DNA of 64,000 bases from assembly GCA_949316235.1 (NCBI GenBank), contig OX438749.1:5474914-5538913 (forward strand), given 5' to 3'. The position numbers and the translations under genes are program-made. The notes below the pieces were generated by a model, which searched no databases, had not been told where the DNA came from, and worked only from the letters and a program-made list of their open reading frames with translations. Positions 46,621 through 58,559 of the stretch are shown here, piece by piece. The DNA is from Oegoconia quadripuncta (lineage: Eukaryota; Arthropoda; Insecta; Lepidoptera; Autostichidae). Within the stretch, counting starts at the first letter, position 1, and every line of letters begins with the position of its first letter.

Positions 46621-46740
46621 AGTCAGGACCGACTATTTAACGTGCCATCCGAAGCACAAAAACACTCACATTAAAATGTCACTAGCGTTCACCCATCCAA
46701 GGATAGACCGCGCTAGACATCGCTTAACTTCGCTAATCAA
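46621..46740 (-). repeat. 5S-rRNA-like SINE fragment, inverted
   Basis: The minus strand reads GATTAGCGAAGTTAAGCGATG, TAGCGCGGTC, CTTGGATGGGTGAACGC, then TGCTTCGGATGGCACG. It is the better preserved of the two copies. Confidence 0.6.
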
Positions 46741-47244
46741 ATGTTTATTTATTTCTACTGGCACAAGGATAAACGCTGTAATTTACAAGTAATTTAAAGA
46801 AAACGTGTAATCCGTGTGTGAATAGACTAACACTACACAATACTCAAAAAGTGTTAAAATGTTAGGAAACATAAGCATTTAACACTCGAAGTCTGCGCAT
46901 TTATAACGTTAAAGATACGAAACCGCAAATAAAGTACCTAAATGAAATAAATTACATTCACCAATTACTCCACCCGATAATAGCCTGTTCACCCACATAC
47001 AAGCAACGCCAGGTGCGGTTTAAGTACAGGTGTTCATTTCATTAAGTTTAATAAAATGCACATAGGTATAACTGAAAAGAATGAGAAACACGAGGTAACG
47101 TCAGTAATAATTTTGTATGAACTGAGAAATTTCAATTTCTGTTTAGAAGGCAAAATGTCCGGACATGTTAGGAAGTTTGGAAACCCTGACGTCGACAGTC
47201 AGTACGTCTAAACTTGCCCTCAACAGACAACAGTCCACAGTTAA

Positions 47245-47310
47245 CTGTCTGACAATTTTAAGTGTACCGTGTGTACCTACAAAATAAAGCATTTTTGACT
47301 TTGACTTTGA
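47245..47310 (+). mobile_element. LINE 3' tail fragment
   Basis: TTTTAAGTGTACCGTGTGTACC then AAATAAAGCATTTTTGAC and TTTGAC repeats, matching 33230-33292. Confidence 0.65.
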
Positions 47311-47454
47311 CAACAAAGAAATGGACCTATGTCCAGGGGCTACTGAATCGCATGCGAAAATAACATATTCATGTTCGCATATCCGCATTTTGAAAACGAG
47401 AGGTTTTGTGTTTGTGTGTGTGTGATTGTGTCCAGTCTTCATCTAAACGTATCT

Positions 47455-47785
47455 CATTGAAGCGTGAACTTGTTAAGAAAGCATATTATAAAATATCAGA
47501 TTATTTAGATGATAAACATTCATGGACAGAAACAGCCCGTTCACGTAACCAGGCTATTTCACAATTAATAATGAAATATTATAATATAAAATAATAATTA
47601 ATAATTTTGTAACATAAAAACCATTGTTTTTAAAGAGCAACCTCTCGAGTTTCTTGCTTGTTCTTCTCAGGGGAAAATTGGCTTTTAAACAAGCAGTACA
47701 GCTTAAAAAATGTAAAATCTGACTATTTTAAGTGTACCCTGTGTACATACAAAAGAAAGCATTTTTTGATTTTGATTTCGTGGTC
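47455..47785 (+). mobile_element. LINE ORF2 carboxy end and 3' UTR
   Basis: The plus strand encodes a stop-terminated carboxy end with VKKAYYKISDYLDDKHSW (ending near 47594). A 3' UTR shared with 33150-33292 follows. 5'-truncated. The YYKISDYLxD motif is also present at 61110-61145. Confidence 0.7.
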
Positions 47786-48059
47786 AGATTTTTTTTATAT
47801 GAAAGACTAAACAAGGGGACAGGTTCTTGAAACCTGTTCCCAATGTTTGATGAAAGATATTTACTTTTAACACAATTTTTTAGCGATGATATCATAGTCT
47901 TCAGAGGAGTTTTTTACATTTTACTTTTTTTTGAAATTTGAAATTTTATTAAACCTGGAAATAATGTTCTCAAGCTGTTTCGAAAATTTTTGGTCTAATC
48001 TACCTGGAGTAATCATTTGTACCATCAATGTTATCAGGGGTTTTCTAAATTTTCAATTT

Positions 48060-49885
48060 ATAATAATCGATATTTAAAACAAATCTCACGGGTTTATAAA
48101 CTGATTCCACGCGAGCAGAGCCGCGGGCGAAAGATTAGTGTATCATACCAAAGGCCGTTATTACTGCGCGAGGGATGCAAATGCCACAATTCCAATTATT
48201 TCCGATGCTAAACCGCATTCAGGGAATCCAACTGTATACACGTGTGAGTCAACGTATGGGTTTTTTGTAGGTACTTGAGGTTTGTGGTGATGAAAACTTT
48301 CACATTGACAAAGAGAGCTTAGGTAGAATGGTGGGAAAACAATGATTCATGCAAATATTGATTCATACATTAGGCTCATATATTACTTCGTATAGACAGG
48401 ATCGTTGAAACAATCCAAAAGACACCACTTCTGGTGTTAAAACCGGAATTTAGAACCAATGGGAATAGTCACGCACCGACTTCGATCGCCAAATGTCGTA
48501 TCAAATACTTTATAACTGAAAAGTGACCAAAAAACATGCGAGCATCTTTTAGCAACTCATACCTATTTCTAATCAATATTGCAATTTTTTTTTGTACGTT
48601 TGCTATGACCGATTCGTCTTTTTTATTTTGTGGCGCTTTGTGCATGTATAAGGATATATATTTATATGTTGTGAACACAAACCAAAAGAAATTTTGGCAG
48701 TGCGCAGTGGTGCGGATTTATTTTGACCAGTCCTATTAGTTCTCGAGGATTCTAAGAGATGGCGCTGTTTTTCCATATCTATAGCATATCAAACAATGTT
48801 CATATCATGATTTTATTTCATTTATTGAAGACAACCAACAGCAGTTCGAATAGGTACCTAAACAAAACCTAAAATATCTTAGCCAATGACATGATGTCTA
48901 AATAATAATAAGCACCAATTATAAAATTGGCGAAAAACAGATAGACCACTCATTTACTTATTTTTGTTATGTTGCAAACATTGGTTGCCAATAAAGTTTT
49001 GTGCATATTTAAATACGACGTACTCACGTGTATTTAAAGAAAAAAAAACAATAAATTGTACTAATAAATATAACACACATACTTAGAAATATAAGAAAGT
49101 AAACAAGTATAATATACTTTATTTAGTTTAAAACTAACAATTATCGTGTAAAATCACACTCACTCACTGTTTTATAGTGGACTTACGAGTAGTACTGGTT
49201 AGTAATTTTTTTTTTAATATTATGTAATTTTCGTGCCCATAAAGTTCATAGTCTTTTGGGATCTCACCGTAAATTCCGATGCGTGTTGTATATAGGTGAA
49301 GAAAATAAATTATATTTGTTTGTAGGTATTCTATTGTATTTTAGCGATACTGCGAACTTCAGCAACGGCTATAGAATTCATCAAAGGATTCATCCTATAT
49401 GACTGAATCCTAGAAACATCTGCTGATAATTCTAAATCGTAATTGAATACATTTAATAGTCCCTAAGGCGACAACGTACAGTCGCGTAGAGCTGCGCATA
49501 ACTTAGGACACAGGTCGGGGTCACAGTCCCACCCATACCAAAGCCCACAGGCGGTGATCAGGGTTGCCACAAAAACATGTTGTCATGGGAAATCATGGTG
49601 AGGAAATGCGCAAAATAAGACATTAATTTTTGAAACTTTTCGTTAAATAATTATAGTGATTCTTTTAAGGATATACTTGGGGACAGCAAAGTTTTGAAGC
49701 ATTTTGTAATTGGTCGTACAATGGTTACGTTTAATAAGATAATGTGTAATAGCTCTACGTCAATTTCTGAAATAAAAGGCGGTGAGGTGACACACGGACA
49801 GACATCAAGGTTATTCCATAAGTGTTCTGTTATGCAATTTTTGGTATGGAACACAAAAAATAACCCCACTCCTTACTATTTAGAC
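48060..49885. other. Non-coding stretch before the gypsy element
   Basis: Starts with a family C-like border (GCGGGCGAAAGATTAGTG near 48125). Otherwise unassigned. The overlapping frames at 48469-48739 and 49651-49903 on opposite strands look fortuitous. Confidence 0.4.
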
Positions 49886-49889
49886 GTAG

Positions 49890-50120
49890 TGTTAAAAACT
49901 TAGATAATAATATTTAAGAATTATGATTGATTTATCGGATTGTTTTTCCATCGTTTAGCAAATATTCAATTTTGAAAATATTGCGATTGACTATCTAAGT
50001 ATTTGACAGTTGGCGCCTCGATCGGCGAGCATTCTATTATTAGACATTGAAGTGTCAAGTGTTGTTTAAAAAGTACTGAAAATAAATTACGTATTTTGGT
50101 GATATACTGGAGTTTTAATA
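49890..50120 (+). repeat. 5' LTR of gypsy element
   Basis: Starts TGTTAAAAACTTAG and ends GGAGTTTTAATA. The 3' border is set by where the two copies diverge and by the GTAG duplication. It lacks the usual CA end. Confidence 0.9.
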
Positions 50121-50135
50121 CTTCAGAAGTGGGAT
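50121..50135 (+). other. Gypsy primer binding site, tRNA-Leu-like
   Basis: CTTCAGAAGTGGGAT begins directly after the LTR. TCAGAAGTGGGAT is complementary to the acceptor/T-arm side of an insect tRNA-Leu (recalled sequence). The match starts a few bases in from the tRNA 3' end. Confidence 0.6.
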
Positions 50136-50891
50136 AGGCCCACATATCGACGCCCAATAAGGTTTGTTGCTGCAAAACAGGTATGTAAACAGTTTCCATA
50201 AAACCGTCATAATGTAAAAAGAAATATAGAAGGTTATGTACCTATGGTATTCGTACAAAGGCCTGCGGCCAGCAGTGGACTTAAGGGGACTGTAGTTGAT
50301 GCATAAATTTCGATAGTGATTTATTTCCATATTTTTCTTGTTTGTTATTTTTTTTTTCTCGACACGCCTACATTTGAAATGATTTGTATTTAGTTTTATA
50401 AAAATCCAACACAGCACTGAAGTGGCGATGTTTAGCAGTGCTTTATTGTTGTTAGTACCCCAAATCGCCCACGTTTGCCGACACATCGTGAAGAACCTCC
50501 TTTACTTTGTGATATTTTGAACGAATAACGAATGTCAAGTAGGGTTGGCCAAATAGTTTGGCAAACCAGGCGAACGTAGATTCGGCGAAGTTTGTCACAA
50601 ATGCTGGATGCAAAGTGTAACGCCGACAATTAATATGAATATTATTCAATACACCTACCTGATAAGTGATTGTTATGTAATTATGAATATGTCTTCTCCT
50701 TCCATTTGTACCACATTTATTTCTATGCAGGATTGATTGGTTTGTATTGCGATATTGCCTTATTTCCACGTGTTGTCATATTGTATACCTACTATAAAAT
50801 GTCACCTACAAAAGTTATCTCTTGTTCTAGCCGATGATTTTTTTTAAGTCTCCTATCAGTTTTCCTATTCACTCCTTTAACTCCCTTTAAG
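50136..50891 (+). other. Gypsy 5' untranslated region
   Basis: About 755 bp with no plus-strand gene. Several minus-strand frames overlap and lack motifs. GCCTGCGGCCAGCAGTGGAC near 50262 resembles an RTE-type tail fragment. Confidence 0.5.
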
Positions 50892-53800
50892 ATGTCAGAC
50901 AGTTACACCCCACCTCGACATAAAAATCATGACACGGTTAAGGAGGTAAATAAAGGTACCAACCGTCCTAGCCGAACTAGGAAACGTAGGCGACATGAGT
51001 CTAGTAGCAGCGATATTTCTTCTTCACCACCCGCAACTCGGAGACAACGTCATTCACGTAGGAAACATTCTCGGAAGTCGCGCCATCGACATCGTCGCTC
51101 TCCGAGTACATCGAGGACCAATTCTAGGAGTACGTCGCCCAAACCCAGACGAAGTACTCCTTCTAGCAGCGTAGATAATAACCTACTGGAAACTTTGGTG
51201 ACGGCACTAAAACGGAATAGTCCTCGGGAGGCGACGCCGTCGAATCTATTGCATGGTGCTCAAAATATTATAACCGAATTTGACCCTAAATCGAAATCCC
51301 AAACAATGAAAGACTGGCTATCGAAGATAAATGAATCTGCGGAAATTTACGGTTGGACAGAACGCCAAACCATATTTTACTCTCTGCCTAAACTAGCGGG
51401 CCTCGCTAAAAAATGGTACGATGGACTCACGAGCGTAAAGTATAGTTGGTTAGAATGGCAGGACAAATTATTGAAGGCATTTCCGAGTGATCAAAACTAT
51501 GGTGATTTATTGACAGAAATGTTGAATAGGAAGAGTAGGAGGAACGAAACGCTTGTTGAATACTACTATGATAAGATTATGTTAATAAACCGTTGCGAAT
51601 TGAAAGGAAGGCAATCTGTTGATTGCATCACTCATGGTATATTCGATAATAATATTAGGATGAATGTTCAGGGTGCTCATTATGAGCAACCTGAACAAGT
51701 TCTCGACTATTTTCGTAATATTTCGAGCAGAAATATTGACTCATTTCCTCCTCCTCTCCGAAGGCAAGTAAATGACACCCGTGATTCATCAGATAAGGGA
51801 ATTAAGAGGAATGTTTTTGACAGTGGGAATAAGAAACAAGTGTATAACACCACCTGTTATAATTGCGGTGAATTGGGGCATGTCGTTAGCAACTGTAGTA
51901 AAGAAATAGTTAGATGTAGGAAGTGTCGACGTTTCGGGCACAGTGAGGCGAGCTGTTCTAATGCCAGAGGTTCAAGTAATACTAATAATCTAAACAATGG
52001 TGATTCAGTATCCTCGACTAAAAATGTTCTCAACATAGAGGAATCAGATAAAAGTAATATGAAATATTTCAAATCGGTCACGGTTAACGGTTCGCCTATG
52101 GACGCTTATATTGATTTCGGGAGCGAATGCACTCTCCTGAGTGAAGAACAATGCAATTGTTTACAATTAAATATTGATAAGGATTGTCTCCCAACATTAA
52201 AGGGGTTCGGTAATAGTATTATTAGCCCGATTGGCAAGGCCCAGATTCAAATTGTGATAGATTTTGTTAACGCCGTTGTACCAGTTTATATAGTTCCCAG
52301 TGCCCTGCTGCCTGCTGACGTTCTGATTGGTCAGTCATTAACTGAGTTGTCATCTGTTAGGGTTTATAAAACCGATAAGCAGCTTACGCTTTATCAAGCG
52401 ATATCAAATAAAAGCAACAGCATTACCATCAAATCCATCAGAAGTCAGAACGTAACAGGGGACGCTACAGTGGAGATCAGTTCGGTGCCAGAACACACCG
52501 GCTTAGTAGCCATTTCATCGGATATCCGATGTGAAAATGGGAGTGATTATTTCATTTTACCAGGACTGTATGTACTAAATAATGGGTTAGGGCGCATGAT
52601 TGTAGTTAATTTAAGTGAAAAGGAACTTAAACTGACAAAAGACAAAGTTCTCGCTAGGGGCATAGCGGTGCCAAGTCCAATTCAATTATCTTCAGAGACG
52701 GAAGATGATTATATAGTTAATGTTCGGCGAATTAATACTGAATCGGCATCAATTTCTATGTCTGACTTAAATATTGACTCAGATCTAGATGACAACACGA
52801 AAAGCGGTTTGCTTGAAATGTTAAACGATAATCGTGATTGTTTTGCGTTTTCAATGAGTGAGTTAGGAAAATCAACTGCTACAGAGATGCATATTAAGCT
52901 AAATGATCATTCACCTGTCACTTATAGACCTTATAGACTGTCACTTTCAGAGAGAGAGAAGGTTAACAAAATTGTAAGTGAACTTCTAGTCAATGATATC
53001 ATACGCGAATCCGATTCGGACTATGCAAGTCCCATTATATTAGTAGCAAAAAAGAATGGAGAGTCGCGACTATGTGTTGACTATAGGGCACTAAACCGAA
53101 AAACGATAAAGGATAAATATCCTATGCCTTTAATAGACGATCAAATTGACAGTCTACAGGGTCAACAATACTACACTACATTAGATCTTACGCAAGGGTA
53201 TCATCAGATACAGATGTCAGAGGGATCAAAACGCGTGACAGCGTTTGTCACTCCGGACGGCCACTTCGAATACAATCGAATGCCGTTCGGACTGACCAAC
53301 GCTCCGGCCGTTTTTCAAAGATTAGTGCATTCCTTATTGAATAAAGCTAAAATCCCAGGAGTAGTCGCATATATGGACGATATAGTCATAGGTTCAAAAA
53401 CAATAGAGGAAGGCGTAGAGAAACTGCGAAAAGTGTTGCTACTTCTAAAAGAAGCTAATCTTACACTGAATTTAAGAAAGTGTCATTTTTTTAAGAGAAC
53501 TATTGGATACCTGGGTTTTGAAATATCCGGTCAGAGTGTTCGACCCGGCACCAAGAAAACTGAAGCTGTGGCTGCTTTCCCTACACCCAAGAATGTCCAT
53601 GAAGTTAGGCAATTCGTAGGCTTAGCAAGTTTCTTCAGGCGATTTGTTAACAACTTCGCCTCGATAGCAAGGCCATTAACGATGTTGACTAAATCGGATG
53701 CAAAGTGGGTTTGGGGAGAGGAACAGTCAGATGCTTTCAGTAAAATTAAAGAGATCTTGACAAACAGACCTGTATTGACCATATATAACCCTAACAGCCT

Positions 53801-54548
53801 AACTGAACTACATACCGACGCTAGTCGGCTAGGTATAGGCGGTATCTTATTGCAGCGTGAAGATGACAGGTCTCCACTGAAAGCGGTTGCCTATTTTAGC
53901 AGACAAACGACTGCAGAGGAGCAGCATTTGCATTCATTTGAGCTTGAAACCCTTGCAGTCGTTATGTCGCTCAATCGCTTCAGAGTATACTTGTTGGGAA
54001 TAGCTTTCAAAGTCGTAACTGACTGCAATGCATTGAGAACCACCTTGACTAAACGGGATTTGGTTCCCAGGATAGCACGTTGGTGGCTTTTAGTCCAAGA
54101 TTACGACTTTACTATTGAGTATCGACCGGGTGCTCAGCTAAGACATGCTGATTGTCTAAGCCTTAACCCCATCTCAGCAGGAGAGACTGACGAACTGACG
54201 ATTTTGGCAATAAATACTGATGAGCAGTCGCTGCTGACCGTTCAGCTAAGCGACCCGCGATTAACCCACATTAAATGTATATTAGATCATAACTGTCAGG
54301 AAGCTAAGGATGTAAAAGATAAATATGTATTAAAGAATGGAAAGGTATATAGGAAGGTTGGAACTGAATTGAAGTGGGCCGTACCGCGTGACGCTAGGTG
54401 GAAGATCTGTCAAATGTGTCATGACGAGAGCGGTCACTTTTCCTTTGAGAAAACCATAGAGAAGATGCGTAGGGACTATTGGTTTCCGCGCATGACACAG
54501 TTCGTGAAAAAAATATGTTCGAGCATGTTTATCTTGCGCTTATGCTAA
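50892..54548 (+). pseudogene. gag-pol: Gypsy gag-pol, frame-broken in the integrase zinc finger
   Basis: Starts MSDSYTPPRH at 50892. The first ~95 residues are rich in Arg and Ser. Two CCHC knuckles begin at residues 322 and 342. The protease triad position reads DFG (408-410), where DSG or DTG is usual. The reverse transcriptase has LCVDYRALNRKT and YMDD (827-830). RNase H has TDAS (D976). The integrase zinc finger begins with H1177 and H1182. After residue 1207, at a run of seven A (54507-54513), the frame shifts and reaches a stop at 54548. The cysteine pair and the catalytic core continue in the next frame (54514-55494). The break is one extra base in the run, either a mutation or a sequencing error. 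Without it the polyprotein would be a single frame. Confidence 0.9.
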
Positions 54549-55494
54549 AGAACCTGCAGGTAAAAAGCAAGGCTTTCTTCACCCTGTACCCAAACCAGAA
54601 GTTCCCTTCCAATGTATCCATATAGACCATTTGGGTCCTTTCGTTCGAAGCAAATCTGGTAACACTTATGTGTTAGGGATTATCGACTCATTTACAAAGT
54701 TCATTGTTCTGCGAGCAGTCCGTAACACTAAGTCTAAAACATCCGTCCGCGTGCTGCTTGATTTCATTGGACTTTTTGGGACACCTAAAGTAATTATCTC
54801 AGATAGAGGCACTAGTTTCACTTCGGAGGAATTCCGAAAGTTCATTGAGTCCAAGGGAATCAAACATGTGAAAAATGCTGTCGCGACTCCACGGGCCAAC
54901 GGCCAAATTGAGCGATATAATCGTTCAATTTTAGGTTCACTTTCTGCTTTAAATATAGACAAGGATGACCGTGACTGGGACTTAGCGTTAAACCAAGTTC
55001 AATGGGGCTTAAACAACACTCTAAACAAAGCTATAGGCAGGACGCCGGTCCAAGTCGTTTTCGGAAAGGAGACGGTAAATTCAGGCGAGAACCATCTGCA
55101 TGACATCTCAGATACGGTTAATTCGAATGTTGACATAGATGAGGTTCGTGAACAAGCTTCAGCATCTATTAGAGAGCAACAAGAAAGGATGAAAAATCGT
55201 TTCGATAAGGGCAGGTGTGCTGCTAAAGAATATAAGGTAGGCGACTTAGTGATGGCCTTGAAAACTGTGAGAAACATCGGTGATAGCAATAAATTAATTC
55301 CTCCATATAGTGGCCCGTATAAAGTAACTGCCGTTCTTGGAAATGATCGGTATGAGATATGTAGTATTGATGGTTTTTCGAAAAGGAAGTATAAAAATGT
55401 GTATTCTGCTGATAAACTCAAACCGTGGATTAGACTTAACCCTACTTCAAATTCCGGTAGTGAAAGTGAAAGCGAATACATTAAAAGTGATTAG
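54514..55494 (+). pseudogene. Gypsy integrase core and C-terminus, displaced frame
   Basis: Continuation of the polyprotein in the second frame; there is no start codon of its own that I trust. The zinc-finger cysteine pair CLSC lies near 54526-54537. The DDE core acids are encoded at 54625 (D), 54802 (D in SDRGTSF) and 54910 (E in GQIERYN), with 35 residues between the last two. A GPY/F-type motif YSGPYKV is at about 55305-55325. The frame ends at TAG 55494. Apart from the upstream one-base shift the catalytic region looks whole. Confidence 0.9.
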
Positions 55495-55629
55495 TTTTGT
55501 AATCGATGTTATGATGATTATTAGTAAATTGATTCAATAAGTCTTACCTTTTCCTGTCATCCTTCTGTGTACCTGATGATAACCAACTTCCTTCTTATCC
55601 ATTCCCATGACTTGACTCAGCTGCACCAT

Positions 55630-56181
55630 CGCGCCTTGTGAGCGTGTGTGACACCTATCCCGCGCCTTGTGAGCGTGTGTGGCACCTATCCCGCGCCTTG
55701 TGAGCGTGTGCGGCAACTATCCCGCGCCTCGTGAGCGTGTGTGGCACCTATCCCACGCCTTGTGAGCGTGTGCGGCAACTATCCCGCGCCTTGTGAGCGT
55801 GTGTGGCAACTATCCCGCGCCTTGTGAGCGTGTGTGGCACCTATCCCGCGCCTTGTGAGCGTGTGTGGCACCTATCCCGCGCCTTGTGAGCGTGTGTGGC
55901 ACCTATCCCGCGCCTTGTGAGCGTGTGTGGCAACTATCCCGCGCCTTGTGAGCGTGTGTGGCACCTATCCCGCGCCTTGTGAGCGTGTGCGGCAAATATC
56001 CCGCGCCTTGTGAGCGTGTGCGGCAACTATCCCGCGCCTTGTGAGCGTGTGCGGCACCTATCCCGCGCCCTGTGAGCGTGTGCGGCAACTATCCCGCGCC
56101 CTGTGAGCGGGCGCGGCACGTACCCGCGCTTGGTGAGCGTGTGCGGCAACGCGCCTTGTGAGCGTATGAGGAAACTATACC
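55630..56181 (+). repeat. GC-rich 31-bp tandem array (about 18 units) in gypsy 3' region
   Basis: The unit starting CGCGCCTTGTGAGCGTGTG occurs at 31-bp steps from 55630 to 56095 (15 exact steps), then about three diverged units. Variants alternate in the second half (GGCACCTATCC, GGCAACTATCC). Degenerate echoes (CGCCTAGTGCGCGTGTGCGG) continue to about 56350. The array is far richer in GC and CpG than the rest of the element. It lies wholly between the integrase stop and the 3' LTR. Minus-strand open frames through it are by-products of the repeat. Confidence 0.93.
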
Positions 56182-56349
56182 GCGCCTAGTGAATATACTA
56201 TGTGTTTAGTCGAAGTGCTTTGTGTATTTGAGACCGACGCCTAGTGCGCGTGTGCGGTATCTAAACGCGCGTTTTGTGTGAGTGTATTTTATGTTTATTC
56301 TATATTGTGTATGTATTCGATTTCCGCGTCTAGTGTGCGCGTGCGCTAA

Positions 56350-56571
56350 TAATCCAAAGTTTGGTAATCATATAGTGAGCATGATTAAAGTATATTTGTG
56401 GGAACGAAGACAATTCTATATCTCCCAGGCGAAAGGAAATGGCAGTGTAATAATAATGAATAGAGACATTCATTACGAGATGCAAGGATGGCCGATGCGT
56501 TAATAATTAGATAATAATAATTATAGTTGGTTCAAATCCTTACATATCTTAATAATAGCAACTTGCTAAAT

Positions 56572-56605
<34 letters not shown>

Positions 56606-56841
56606 CTTAGCTTACTCAGTGATTTGAATTATCTATAATCCGAATATAAAAGATGGTCATATTGTATATCAAGCTTAAGCCACCTTGTTCTGTTTAACGT
56701 AAACTATGGACGAAAAGCTGTTTTGTTTATTGAAGTTGAGTAGTCTGCTTTATTTTGATTATTTAGTATTATGTTCGATGTATACATAAAAGCAAAAGCT
56801 GATCTAATGTCTGTGGACAGACATTGGTCAGTATGGCCGAC
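56350..56841 (+). other. Gypsy 3' non-coding region with 28-A run
   Basis: Between the array and the 3' LTR. A homopolymer of 28 A spans 56576-56603. No clear polypurine tract is seen next to the LTR; the adjacent bases read GGTCAGTATGGCCGAC. No env-like frame. Confidence 0.7.
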
Positions 56842-57072
56842 TGTTAAAAACTTAGATAATAATATTTAAGAATTATGATTGATTTATCGGATTGTTTTTC
56901 CATCGTTTAGCAAATATTCAATTTTGAAAATATTGCGATTGACTATCTAAGTATTTGACAGTTGGCGCCTCGATCGGCGAGCATTCTATTATTAGACATT
57001 GAAGTGTCAAGTGTTGTTTAAAAAGTACTGAAAATAAATTACGTATTTTGGTGATATACTGGAGTTTTAATA
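56842..57072 (+). repeat. 3' LTR of gypsy element
   Basis: Direct repeat of 49890-50120 with no difference noticed. GTAG (57073-57076) follows. Confidence 0.9.
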
Positions 57073-57079
57073 GTAGTAA

Positions 57080-57845
57080 CTCAGACCGTACAAAAACGAT
57101 ACCTTCATTAAACCTGTTTAAGCTGTATTGCTCGACCTTGAAAGAAAGAGTCTGATATTTATTTAGCAATAATGCCACCTACCATTGGGTAAACAATTCG
57201 ATGCAAAGGTATAAACCTGTGACAAAATGCTTATATATGTGACAGCCCTATCGACGTAAAACGCACTCAATATGTGCACTCACGACAATGCTATGGCAAA
57301 TGGCACTCGCGCGATGCGTTCACAGCGTTTGCTTTGCCTGCATGTCCGAGTTTATGTGGTCGATAAATATGACAATATATTATTATAGTGGCAGTTTGAG
57401 AAACAAACTTTAACAACGAGTATGTTTTATATACGTAAGTCAAAAATTGTCGACGCGATTGAACCTTTTATTTGTAAAATATTGACGTAAGTGTTTTGGA
57501 ACACAGAGGTCGCGGGTTTGATACCTGGTCGTGATTTGAAAAAGTCAAAATCAGATAATTCATAAGGGAATTCCGAAATTTTTAAGCGACTACATAAAGG
57601 GAGGATGTTGTCAAATCGACTGTTTGTTTTTATGTATGATACGCGATTCCGCGAGTTATGAACCGATTTCAATTATTCTTTTTTTTTCTTTGGAAGGTGA
57701 TCGCCAGAGTGTTTCCATATAAGTGTGATGGAGATCTAAAGTCAGTTGACGGTTCAGTTATTCTTTCCACATAATATTCACAGACACGGGACCACGTGGT
57801 CACATTCTATGCATGATTATGGATCGATTATCCATCAATCCATTT
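57080..57845. other. Non-coding stretch
   Basis: No gene is recognised. A tRNA-like B-box echo (GGTCGCGGGTTTGATACC, near 57507) may be the remnant of a SINE head. Confidence 0.4.
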
Positions 57846-57849
57846 CTTT

Positions 57850-58089
57850 AAATAAATAAATATCCTTAGATAGCCCCATCTAGTTCCACAGTGAGGCTTG
57901 TGTTGTGGATACCAGATGGTTGATTTACTACATAAATACATTTTTTTTTGTAAATAAATATTTATTATAAATGAAAACATCCATAACTCGAGTACACATG
58001 TCCATGTTCATCACACAAACATATGCCCCTAGCGGGATTCGAACCCGCAACCTTTTGGTTTAGTGGTCAGAGATGCTAACCACTACAGC
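57850..58089 (-). repeat. SINE-A, inverted
   Basis: GCCCCATCTAGTTCCACAG, GATACCAGATGGTTG and GCGGGATTCGAACCCGC. The very end of the head is altered (CACTACAGCAGG). A small deletion removes the CATACACACAGC portion. Confidence 0.82.
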
Positions 58090-58559
58090 AGGTGTAGTGA
58101 AAATTAAATAGGACAATCAATTTATTATTACAATTTATATTTACTGCTTAGTTACACTAATGAAATGTTGCATGATGAAAAAAAATTGATGATAAGTCGA
58201 GCTAGGGATACGATAAAATTAGAAGTTGATATTACAATTACCATGGGCTTGCTTGGCTAGTTTCATACCAGTGGTTTATTGCACTCGGCTGAATTTGATC
58301 GGCGCGTAGATAACGCGTGGTTTATGGATGTCTCCTTCCATTGTTTTGTCTGGTTAGCTATGTGTCTGGTTATAGCATTTTATGCGTCTGTTGCTGTCTG
58401 AAGTCGCGGACAAAATATGACTGAATTTAGTATTGTTTGGAGGTGTGGTTGATGCAAATCGGTGAAAACTTGAAGATAAAGCTCATTATCGACTTTCTTA
58501 CGTCACGACAATTATTTTACATTGCTACATTATAATGTATTCTTTAAAAGACATCAAGT

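Larger units (their letters stand above)
49890..57072 (+). mobile_element. Ty3/gypsy LTR retrotransposon, full length but frame-broken
   Basis: LTRs of 231 bp (49890-50120 and 56842-57072) look identical. GTAG is duplicated at 49886-49889 and 57073-57076. A tRNA-Leu-like primer site follows the 5' LTR. Gag, protease, reverse transcriptase, RNase H and integrase lie in gypsy order. No env frame is seen. The long 3' region contains a GC-rich tandem array and a 28-A run. The primer type is shared with mdg3/micropia-like elements, but that lineage call is tentative. Confidence 0.93.

Noticed and set aside
54631..55494. Separate integrase gene starting at 54631
   Set aside because: The supposed start is a TTG inside the integrase core. 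The frame is the continuation of gag-pol after a one-base shift.
55534..56088. Minus-strand frames encoding a repetitive HTLTRRGIGATHAHKARD peptide
   Set aside because: They are the translation of the 31-bp tandem array in a retrotransposon's 3' region, with no start context or flanking exon.
55495..56841. env gene that would make the gypsy element an errantivirus
   Set aside because: No long plus-strand frame follows integrase; the region is a tandem array and non-coding DNA.
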